The notes under the pieces are model-generated. The model was not told where the DNA came from. It ran no database searches and saw only the letters and a program-made list of their open reading frames with translations. Positions 22,969-28,588 of a stretch of DNA of 39,400 bases are shown piece after piece. How positions within the stretch are numbered: the stretch's first letter is position 1; each line of letters begins with the position of its first letter. The stretch is from assembly GCA_001805245.1 (NCBI GenBank), contig MHEU01000016.1, positions 1-39,400 on the forward strand. The letters run 5' to 3'. A program made the translations under genes and the position numbers. Origin of the DNA: Nitrospirae bacterium RIFCSPLOWO2_02_FULL_62_14 (GTDB lineage Bacteria > Nitrospirota > Nitrospiria > Nitrospirales > Nitrospiraceae).

Positions 22969-24270
22969 ATGTCCACCATCACAATTGAAAAGCTTGTCCA
23001 GGGAGGGCGCGGTTTGGCGCGGCAGGAGGGGCAGGTGCTGCTCGTGCGCGGGGTCATCCCGGGCGAGACGGTTTCGTTCCTGGGCGGCGCGAAGCGCAAG
23101 GGTGTCCAGGAAGGTACGGTTCAGGAGGTTCTGAAGCCCTCGCCCGATCGTGTTGCCGCGCCCTGTCCCGTCTATGAGATTTGCGGCGGCTGCCAGTTGC
23201 AGCACATTCAGTATGACGCGCAGCTCCGGTTCAAGCGGGAGATCCTGGCCGAGACGCTGACCCGTGTCGGTAAATTGCAGATCGATGTTCCTGCGATCGT
23301 CGCCTCTCCCAATCCCTACGGGTACCGGAGCTCGGTCCGCTTCGTGGTGTTCCGGAACAAATCGGGCTTCACGCTCGGATTTCACGAGGAAGGATCGCAT
23401 GCGCCTGTACCCGCGGCCGGCTGCCTGCTCGTGCCGGAGGCGATGCGGAAGGTGATCGCGGATGTGCAGGGGCGGCTGGCGCGGTACGGCAAGCTGCCGG
23501 CGCAGGCCGAATCGCTGGAAGTCCGGCGGTCGGTGGCCTTCGGCTCGACGCTCCTGTCGTGGCGGACCGGCCCGGCGATGCGTTCGCAGGCGGAGAAGCT
23601 GTTCGCGTTGTTTCAGGATGTTCCGAATGTGGTCGGGCAGGTGGTCACCGCCAGCGGTGAAGGCAGCGGCGGGCGGAGCCAGCGGTGGGTACTGGGGCAG
23701 GATTGGATCGCCGACCGGCTGGACGATCTGCTCTTCCGGATCACGGACGGCACGTTCGTGCAGGCCAATTGGTCCCTGACCGAGACGCTCGCGCGCACGC
23801 TTGCCGAATGGACCACACCGTCATCCGGACTCCGTGTGCTGGAATTGTACTCCGGTATCGGCGTGCTGGGTCTTCCGCTGGCCCGGCGCGGCGCGCTGGT
23901 GACGGAAGTGGAAGCCAATCGTTGGGCGCTGGCCGATGCGCGCCATGTCGCAAAAACCAACCATATCGGCCGCTGCCGATTCCGGCATCTCCAGGCGGAC
24001 GAGTGCCTGGATGCGTCGGAGTCCGGTGAGTATGACGCTGTGCTCATGGGTCCGCCGCGCACCGGCTTGAGCCCGGAGTCTCTGCGCGGGCTGCTGGCGC
24101 TCAATGTGCCGCGGCTGTTCTATGTCTCCTACGATCCCGCCACGCTGGCACGCGATCTCGGCAAGCTTTCCGCAGGCGGATATCGAATCGCCCGTCTTCA
24201 GGCCTTCGACATGTTCCCGCAGACTGCGCATCTCGAGACTCTCGTCGAGATGCGCAATAGCGGCTGCTGA
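22969..24270 (+). CDS. RlmD/TrmA-family RNA methyltransferase-like protein lacking catalytic Cys and Asp
   Basis: A 433-residue homologue of 23S rRNA uracil-C5 methyltransferases. An N-terminal TRAM-like domain (1-55) is followed by Fe-S cysteines Cys66, Cys72, Cys75 (CPVYEICGGCQLQH) and Cys152. The SAM fold is seen in LELYSGIGVLGLPLARRGALV. Motif IV, usually DPPR, reads MGPPRTGL (Gly361), and the nucleophile motif, usually YxSCxPxTLARD, reads YVSYDPATLARD (Tyr388). Each difference is one nucleotide (GGT for GAT; TAC for TGC). HLET with the general-base Glu is kept. The stop codon lies within a MITE-like element end. It may be inactive or repurposed. Confidence 0.88.
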   Translation: MSTITIEKLVQGGRGLARQEGQVLLVRGVIPGETVSFLGGAKRKGVQEGTVQEVLKPSPDRVAAPCPVYEICGGCQLQHIQYDAQLRFKREILAETLTRVGKLQIDVPAIVASPNPYGYRSSVRFVVFRNKSGFTLGFHEEGSHAPVPAAGCLLVPEAMRKVIADVQGRLARYGKLPAQAESLEVRRSVAFGSTLLSWRTGPAMRSQAEKLFALFQDVPNVVGQVVTASGEGSGGRSQRWVLGQDWIADRLDDLLFRITDGTFVQANWSLTETLARTLAEWTTPSSGLRVLELYSGIGVLGLPLARRGALVTEVEANRWALADARHVAKTNHIGRCRFRHLQADECLDASESGEYDAVLMGPPRTGLSPESLRGLLALNVPRLFYVSYDPATLARDLGKLSAGGYRIARLQAFDMFPQTAHLETLVEMRNSGC

Positions 24271-24382
24271 AAAAGGCCTCCAACTGCGTTCTCGTGTCGC
24301 TTCCATCCTCGACGTACCTAGAAGCAGTACGCCTCGGCTGTTCGCTCGCTGCGGCCTTATTGGAAGACCTTTTTGAGCAGCC
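24262..24382. mobile_element. MITE-like palindromic element, short copy
   Basis: Inverted ends: 24262-24283 (GGCTGCTGAAAAAGGCCTCC...) and 24360-24382 (...GACCTTTTTGAGCAGCC) match with few differences. The interior has an inner hairpin CGTAC/GTACG and the CTCGCTGCGGCC segment shared with 17653-17955. The left end contains the stop codon TGA of the upstream methyltransferase gene, so the element may have changed that protein's C-terminus. I recall similar sequences in Nitrospira genomes but cannot verify that here. Confidence 0.65.
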
Positions 24383-24443
24383 TGAAGAAAGTTAAATCGA
24401 AGTGCGCGTTGACCCCTGAATCGCCCTCCGGTATCATCGCACC

Positions 24444-24478
24444 ATGACTCATTACTCATCACGCATCACTCGTCACGT
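24444..24478 (+). repeat. 7-nt repeat array before purM (ATCACTC family)
   Basis: Five 7-nt units: ATGACTC, ATTACTC, ATCACGC, ATCACTC, GTCACGT, ending 6 nt before the purM ATG. No inverted arm was found. No standard Shine-Dalgarno sequence separates it from the start. Confidence 0.8.
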
Positions 24479-24484
24479 CCTAAG

Positions 24485-25510
24485 ATGACCACATACAAGC
24501 AGTCAGGAGTGGACATTGATGCCGGCAACGAGTTTGTCCGCCGGATCAAACCGTTCGTCCGCTCCACCTTCCGTCCGGAAGTCCTGACCGATCTCGGCGG
24601 TTTCGGCGGCCTCTTCAAGCTCCAGGCCGACCGCTACAAGGAACCGGTGCTCGTCTCCGGCACCGACGGCGTCGGCACCAAGCTCAAAATCGCCTTCTTA
24701 ATGGACAAGCACGACACGGTCGGCATCGATCTCGTGGCCATGTGCGTGAACGACATCATTGTGAGCGGAGCCGAGCCGCTGTTTTTTCTGGATTACTTTG
24801 CGACGGGAAAGCTGGCTGTGTCCAAAGGCGAGGCGGTCGTCCGCGGCATCGCCGAAGGCTGCAAGCAGGCCGGCTGCGCCCTGATCGGCGGCGAGACGGC
24901 GGAAATGCCGTCGTTTTATCCCGAAGGCGAGTACGATCTGGCCGGATTTGCCGTCGGCGTCGTGGACAAGCCGAAAATCATCGATGGCGCCACGATCAAA
25001 CCGGGGGACGTGCTGGTGGGGCTGGCCTCAACCGGCCTTCACAGCAACGGCTTTTCGCTGGCGCGCCGCGCGCTGTTCGAAGACGGGGGGCTGGATGTCC
25101 GGAGCAAGCTGACGGACCTCGACCGGCCGCTGGGCGAGGTGCTGCTGACGCCGACCAGGATTTACGCGAAGCAGGTGCTGGCGCTGGCTGCCGAGTTCCA
25201 CGTAAAAGGCATCGCGCACATCACCGGCGGGGGGCTCACGGAAAACCTGCCGCTCGTGTTTCCGAAGAACTGCAAGGCGCGGCTCCGCCGGGGTTCGTGG
25301 CCGGTGCCGCAGATCTTCCCGTTGATCAAGAAGATCGGCCGCGTGGACGAAGCCGAAATGTACCGCGTGTTCAACATGGGCATCGGGCTTGTGCTCATCG
25401 TGTCGGCCGGGGATGCCGATGCCGTGATCGCGAAAGCGGCCGCGTTGGGGGACGCGGGCTACAAGATCGGCGAGATGGTCTCCGGCGAGCCGGGCGTGGA
25501 GTATGTCTGA
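24485..25510 (+). CDS. purM: Phosphoribosylformylglycinamidine cyclo-ligase (AIR synthetase)
   Basis: A 341-residue PurM that makes aminoimidazole ribonucleotide from FGAM with ATP. Family motifs: [20 protein letters not shown] at the N-terminus, [78 protein letters not shown] and [12 protein letters not shown]. The length matches the family. The stop codon overlaps purN by 8 nt (ATGTCTGA), showing a coupled purM-purN operon. Confidence 0.96.
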   Translation: MTTYKQSGVDIDAGNEFVRRIKPFVRSTFRPEVLTDLGGFGGLFKLQADRYKEPVLVSGTDGVGTKLKIAFLMDKHDTVGIDLVAMCVNDIIVSGAEPLFFLDYFATGKLAVSKGEAVVRGIAEGCKQAGCALIGGETAEMPSFYPEGEYDLAGFAVGVVDKPKIIDGATIKPGDVLVGLASTGLHSNGFSLARRALFEDGGLDVRSKLTDLDRPLGEVLLTPTRIYAKQVLALAAEFHVKGIAHITGGGLTENLPLVFPKNCKARLRRGSWPVPQIFPLIKKIGRVDEAEMYRVFNMGIGLVLIVSAGDADAVIAKAAALGDAGYKIGEMVSGEPGVEYV

Positions 25511-26168
25511 CAAAACTGGCACGAGGCACGAGGCACGAGGCAAGCGGTTGCGTGTAGGCGTGCTGGCCTCCGGGCGCGGGTCCAACCTTCAAGCCGTCAT
25601 TGATGCGATCGAGGCGGGCAGGCTGGATGCCACGATCGTCCTCGTCCTCAGCAACAAAAAAGATGCCGTGGCGCTGGAACGGGCGCGCAAGCACGGCCTC
25701 ACCGAGGTGTTTCTCGATCCCAAGCCCTTTGCCGGCCAACCGGACAGCCGCGAAGCATACGACCGCGCGGTGCTGGATGTGTTGCGGAAGCATGACGTCG
25801 AGCTGGTGCTCCTCGCCGGCTACATGAAGATCGTCACGCCCGTGCTGGTGAAGGCCTATGAGAACCGCATGATGAACATTCATCCCTCATTGCTGCCGTC
25901 CTTCCCCGGCCTAGACGCCCAGAAAAGGGCGCTCGCTCACGGCGTGAAGTTGTCCGGTTGCACGGTGCATTTCGTGACCGAAGGCGTGGACGAGGGGCCG
26001 ATCATCATCCAGGCCGCCGTGCCGATTCTGGAGGGAGACACGCCGGAGGCGCTGGCCGCACGCATTCTGGTCGAGGAGCATAAAATTTATCCCAAGGCTG
26101 TGCAGCTCTATGCCGAAGGACGACTCAAAGTGGACAGCCGCATCGTGCGCGTGAGCGGTGCGTCATGA
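25503..26168 (+). CDS. purN: Phosphoribosylglycinamide formyltransferase
   Basis: A 221-residue PurN that transfers a formyl group from 10-formyl-THF to GAR. Motifs: [18 protein letters not shown] at the nucleotide-binding N-terminus, [26 protein letters not shown] with catalytic Asn and His, and [19 protein letters not shown] with the Asp. About 15 residues precede the family start ([16 protein letters not shown]); this extension is encoded largely by three perfect heptamers GGCACGA plus a degenerate one. Three heptamers equal 21 nt, so frame is kept. Confidence 0.95.
   Translation: MSDKTGTRHEARGKRLRVGVLASGRGSNLQAVIDAIEAGRLDATIVLVLSNKKDAVALERARKHGLTEVFLDPKPFAGQPDSREAYDRAVLDVLRKHDVELVLLAGYMKIVTPVLVKAYENRMMNIHPSLLPSFPGLDAQKRALAHGVKLSGCTVHFVTEGVDEGPIIIQAAVPILEGDTPEALAARILVEEHKIYPKAVQLYAEGRLKVDSRIVRVSGAS
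25518..25545 (+). repeat. In-frame 7-nt repeat inside the purN 5' coding region
   Basis: GGCACGA occurs three times without change (25518-25538) and then GGCAAGC. It encodes the GTRHEARGK stretch before the conserved PurN core. This is the only array found fully inside a coding sequence. Confidence 0.88.
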
Positions 26169-26428
26169 ACATTCACCAGGATGTTGTTGACGAGCAACTC
26201 CGGATGGGACGGGTGCGACGGGTAGCGGATGTGACCGTCTATTGGCTGGGGCAGGGATCGTTCACCCACGAAGAGGCGCTGTCCATCATCGAGCATGCCC
26301 GCGGGGAAATCCTCACGCTCTGTCCGGGGAAGGAGGAGGTCTTCGAACTGGTGATCCGCCCGCGGTTCCTGCGGATTCTCACCGAGCGGGCGCTGATCGA
26401 ATGGGGCGCTACGGATTCAGTGAATTAA
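26165..26428 (+). CDS. Small protein of unknown function after purN
   Basis: An 87-residue product overlapping purN by ATGA. It begins [20 protein letters not shown] and contains WLGQGSFTHEEALSIIEHARGEILTLCPGKEEVFELV followed by RFLRILTERALIEWG. Its size and helical pattern suggest a small cytoplasmic protein. No domain was recognised. Translation coupling and neighbour-like codon use support a real gene. Confidence 0.72.
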   Translation: MNIHQDVVDEQLRMGRVRRVADVTVYWLGQGSFTHEEALSIIEHARGEILTLCPGKEEVFELVIRPRFLRILTERALIEWGATDSVN

Positions 26429-26438
26429 CGAGGATCGG

Positions 26439-26465
26439 TTTGGTGGAGGGCAGGGGGATCGAACC
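26439..26465. repeat. 27-bp copy of the tRNA-Ala 3' end (att-like)
   Basis: These 27 bp are identical to 26628-26654, which covers the CCA end, the acceptor 3' strand and most of the T arm of the tRNA-Ala. Copy spacing is 189 bp. A copy of a tRNA 3' end just beyond the tRNA is the footprint expected of an integrating element, but only a few hairpins lie between the copies. Confidence 0.7.
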
Positions 26466-26513
26466 ACCCTCCCTCGCCGGTTCGGCCGTGAAGCCGCCTC
26501 ACCGGCTCTTACA

Positions 26514-26531
26514 GAGGGGGCCGGCCCCCTC
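26514..26531. repeat. Perfect 18-bp palindrome
   Basis: GAGGGGGCC followed by GGCCCCCTC, no loop. It lies between the two tRNA-end copies, followed at 26543-26566 by a second hairpin ATGAAGGGGG/CCCCCTTCAT. The interval 26466-26568 encodes no gene that I can support. Confidence 0.8.
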
Positions 26532-26568
26532 GTAGGCTCCCCATGAAGGGGGCCCACCCCCTTCATCA

Positions 26569-26593
26569 CCCCCAGGTCGGGGGTTCTCTTTTT
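26569..26593 (+). terminator. Rho-independent terminator-like hairpin
   Basis: CCCCC, 5-nt loop, GGGGG, then TTCTCTTTTT. Suitably placed to end the purM-purN-87-residue-gene transcript (+ strand). Confidence 0.55.
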
Positions 26594-26605
26594 ACAATTT
26601 GATCA

Positions 26606-26632
26606 CCAAAACCAACCGGAAGTTGGTTTTGG
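26606..26632 (-). terminator. Hairpin at the tRNA-Ala 3' end
   Basis: CCAAAACCAAC (26606-26616) pairs perfectly over 11 bp with GTTGGTTTTGG (26622-26632). One arm includes part of the tRNA CCA end. On the minus strand it follows the tRNA; the T-tract after it is poor, so it may be a processing or weak termination site. Confidence 0.45.
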
Positions 26633-26705
26633 TGGAGGGCAGGGGGATCGAACCCCCGACCTCGTCGTTGCGAACGACGCGCTCTCCCAACTGAGCTAGC
26701 CCCCC
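26630..26705 (-). tRNA. tRNA-Ala, anticodon CGC
   Basis: On the minus strand a 76-nt cloverleaf: acceptor GGGGGGC/GCCCTCC with one G-T pair, D arm GCTC/GAGC with loop AGTTGGGA, anticodon stem CGTCG/CGACG with loop TTCGCAA (anticodon CGC, reading GCG), T arm GGGGG TTCGATC CCCCT, discriminator A and an encoded CCA. Confidence 0.95.
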
Positions 26706-26751
26706 ACCGGACCGAAAAGATGACGTCGATATGTGTTGAGAAGATCTACGC

Positions 26752-26768
26752 GGTCATTATACATGACC
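26752..26768 (-). promoter_or_regulatory. -10 box inside a palindrome upstream of tRNA-Ala
   Basis: TATAAT on the minus strand (26756-26761) lies about 50 nt before the tRNA. It overlaps the inverted repeat GGTCAT/ATGACC (26752-26757 and 26763-26768), which could be an operator. No clear -35 box. Confidence 0.4.
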
Positions 26769-26827
26769 CCTAGTGAGGTCTCTACTGTAATTCGTGAATT
26801 CCTGGCAAGTTCACACGCGAATCATTG

Positions 26828-26926
26828 TTATCGCCCGCTCTTGATCTCAATCTCCCTCAGCGACTGTGTATACGGCGCGCAGAATTCGTGTGACTTCTGC
26901 GGCTCGCTTTCGTATTGGCTCAGGGA
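26828..26926 (-). pseudogene. Truncated copy of the 3' end of the lipoprotein gene at 27835
   Basis: On the minus strand, about 32 residues ending HEFCAPYTQSLREIEIKSGR closely match the end of the lipoprotein at 27835-28086 (REFCAPYTQSLREIEVRGGR). Nucleotide similarity spans roughly 95 nt with about a quarter of positions changed, many silent. The N-terminal lipoprotein signal is absent. This makes a direct repeat flanking the two plus-strand genes at 26975-27821. Confidence 0.75.
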
Positions 26927-26974
26927 TTCGATGGACTTCCCTTTTCCCTCAGTTCTGTTACAATTTGCAGCATT

Positions 26975-27310
26975 ATGAGTCAACAGGCCGCTTCCCGGCA
27001 ACAGCGCCTCAAGGTTCTTCCTGCGTACACCCGCGTGTCCACGCTGCATGAGGCTCTTTGTGATCCGCGAAGCCTCCGGGTATTATGGTTGGAAATTCTC
27101 TTTAACGACCAACTCGACCTTGCTCCCGTCCTCGACGTTCCAGAAGGGCGGGAAGCCTATCAGAAAGCCTGCCGCTGGTATACGGCGTTTCGAAGCCTGA
27201 TTCAGTTTGTGACTCCTCGAAATCCTCTCCCTGAAGATTCAGGCCCCATCGATCAGCGCGAGTACAGGACCTTCGCCGAGGCGCTCCACTTTGTCAGCCC
27301 TGACGCTTGA
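26975..27310 (+). CDS. Unknown protein, partner of the nucleotidyltransferase-like gene
   Basis: A 111-residue product starting MSQQAASRQQRLKVLPAYTR. Middle segment LWLEILFNDQLDLAPVLDVPEGREAYQKACRWYTAF is helical; no known motif was recognised. The start at 26975 is preceded by TTACAAT and a weak upstream sequence. It overlaps the next gene by 20 nt, typical of paired genes such as toxin-antitoxin modules, and the pair is flanked by copies of the lipoprotein 3' end. Confidence 0.65.
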   Translation: MSQQAASRQQRLKVLPAYTRVSTLHEALCDPRSLRVLWLEILFNDQLDLAPVLDVPEGREAYQKACRWYTAFRSLIQFVTPRNPLPEDSGPIDQREYRTFAEALHFVSPDA

Positions 27311-27821
27311 CCGTCTGGTCGCACTCCTGCAGGAGTATGTCCGGCAGACGGGAGATAGTCTTGACCTCCTGCTCATCGGACGATTGGCCCTTCACGCCTA
27401 CGGAGACCCCGATCCTCAGACCGAAGATCTCGACGCCGAGCTCAGCGGGAACTTCGATTCGCTGGCCGGTTTCCTCAAGCAGCGCAATATTCCGACGAAC
27501 TTGAGCGAGAACATCTCCGGATGGTCGACCGTGGCCATGCCGCCGGGCTATCGCGGGCGGTGCACGGTTTTGATGGAACAGCCCGGTCTTCGTATCCGGC
27601 TGCTTTCGCCCGTTGATTTCGTGATCGCGAAACTCAGACGTGGGACGGAGCAGGATCTTCGGGATGCTGAGTTCGTGGCCAGAAAATTCGGAGTCTCACC
27701 AGAAACCGTGGGGGCATCGGCTGAACGCGCGCTGGCTGCCTCGCCGAAGGACACAACGCTCTTCACATTTCGGAAGACTGTGGAATTATTTTGCCAACGG
27801 CTGCGGAACGGAGTCGGATGA
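27291..27821 (+). CDS. Nucleotidyltransferase-fold protein (DUF6036/AbiEii-like)
   Basis: A 176-residue protein with a TTG start. LLLIGRLALHAYGDPDPQTEDLDAEL matches the minimal nucleotidyltransferase pattern: a glycine turn, then T-x-D-x-D; the usual GG is GR here. VDFVIAKLRRGTEQDLRDAEFVARKFG is also typical of DUF6036-like proteins. Proteins of this kind are often one partner in toxin-antitoxin or abortive-infection pairs. Active-site erosion (second Gly missing) makes activity uncertain. The partner gene is upstream and overlapping. Confidence 0.68.
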   Translation: MSALTLDRLVALLQEYVRQTGDSLDLLLIGRLALHAYGDPDPQTEDLDAELSGNFDSLAGFLKQRNIPTNLSENISGWSTVAMPPGYRGRCTVLMEQPGLRIRLLSPVDFVIAKLRRGTEQDLRDAEFVARKFGVSPETVGASAERALAASPKDTTLFTFRKTVELFCQRLRNGVG

Positions 27822-27834
27822 TCCTTGCCGATGC

Positions 27835-28086
27835 CTATCTCCCGCCCCTGACCTCAATCTCCCGTAGCGACTGCGTATAGGGCGCGCAGAATTCTCTCGA
27901 TTTAGAAGGTTCACCTTCATACTTCTTGAGGCACTCACGGTAAGCTCGCATCAGTTCCGCCCGCTCTTCCTGGACGTCCGCCTGGGTTTTCTTGAGCCGG
28001 AAATCTTCGTAGTAATGGCATCCTGGCAAGCCGGCAAGGAGCAGGCCGGCTAGGAACGTGGCGCTGAAGACGTGCGTGCTCGTCAT
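27835..28086 (-). CDS. Small lipoprotein of unknown function
   Basis: An 83-residue product with a lipoprotein signal ending LPGC (Cys23). The mature part is a charged helix (YYEDFRLKKTQADVQEERAELMRAYRECLKKYEGEP) and a C-terminal FCAPYTQSLREIEVRGGR. AAAGGAT precedes the ATG at 28086. A degenerate copy of its 3' end is at 26828-26926. Confidence 0.8.
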   Translation of the reverse strand: MTSTHVFSATFLAGLLLAGLPGCHYYEDFRLKKTQADVQEERAELMRAYRECLKKYEGEPSKSREFCAPYTQSLREIEVRGGR

Positions 28087-28122
28087 CCCGTTATCCTTTC
28101 ATGCGTGCATCGGTGCAGGACA

Positions 28123-28509
28123 CTATTTGCCCTCCGTCATTTTGCGCTGCATGGTGCTGAGATAGGCGTCCAGTTCCTGGGTGTTCTGGAACACGGACAT
28201 GCCCGGCAGCGCCTTCACGATGTCGAACACCTTCTGGATCTGCGGCTGAAGGTTGGTCATGTAGCATTGCGAGCCCTTTGCCGCCAGAGTTTTGCGCGTG
28301 CCGAGCAGCACGCGGAGTCCGGCGCTGCTGACGAAGTTCAACCCGGCCAGGTCCAGCTCCACCACTTTGGGGCCGGCCTGAATGACCGGCGCCAGTTCCT
28401 TCTCCGCTTGGGGAGACGTGGCGGTATCCAGCCGGCCCTCCATTTTGACGACAGTGGCCTGGATGTTGCCTGATTTTGCCTGTTGGCTGATCTGAATGCT
28501 GAGCGACAT
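28123..28509 (-). CDS. STAS-domain anti-sigma factor antagonist-like protein
   Basis: A 128-residue SpoIIAA/RsbV-like protein. VVKMEGRLDTATSPQAEKEL and VELDLAGLNFVSSAGLRVLLGTRK are the STAS signatures; the residue aligned with the phosphorylated Ser of SpoIIAA is Ser62. It sits downstream of a gene encoding a fused SpoIIE phosphatase and anti-sigma-type kinase, so it is the likely substrate of both activities in a partner-switching pathway (inference). The spacer between them is filled by a 9-nt array. Confidence 0.9.
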   Translation of the reverse strand: MSLSIQISQQAKSGNIQATVVKMEGRLDTATSPQAEKELAPVIQAGPKVVELDLAGLNFVSSAGLRVLLGTRKTLAAKGSQCYMTNLQPQIQKVFDIVKALPGMSVFQNTQELDAYLSTMQRKMTEGK

Positions 28510-28531
28510 GGGACCTCCTTTATGTCATGTC

Positions 28532-28588
28532 CGGTTTATCCGGCTCGCCGGACGGACTGTCCGGGCGAACCGGTTTTATCGGGTGATG
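28532..28588. repeat. 9-nt degenerate repeats at the SpoIIE-like stop codon (CGGTTTATC family)
   Basis: CGGTTTATC, CGGCTCGCC, then GGACGGACTGTC (12 nt), CGGGCGAAC, CGGTTTTAT, CGGGTGATG. The arms are partly inverse (CCGGAC/GTCCGG at the centre). The stop codon of the SpoIIE-like gene (28576-28578) is inside a unit. Weaker than the other arrays. Confidence 0.55.

Noticed and set aside
17232-24382. Complete insertion sequence
   Set aside because: No transposase open frame lies between or inside the palindromic elements.
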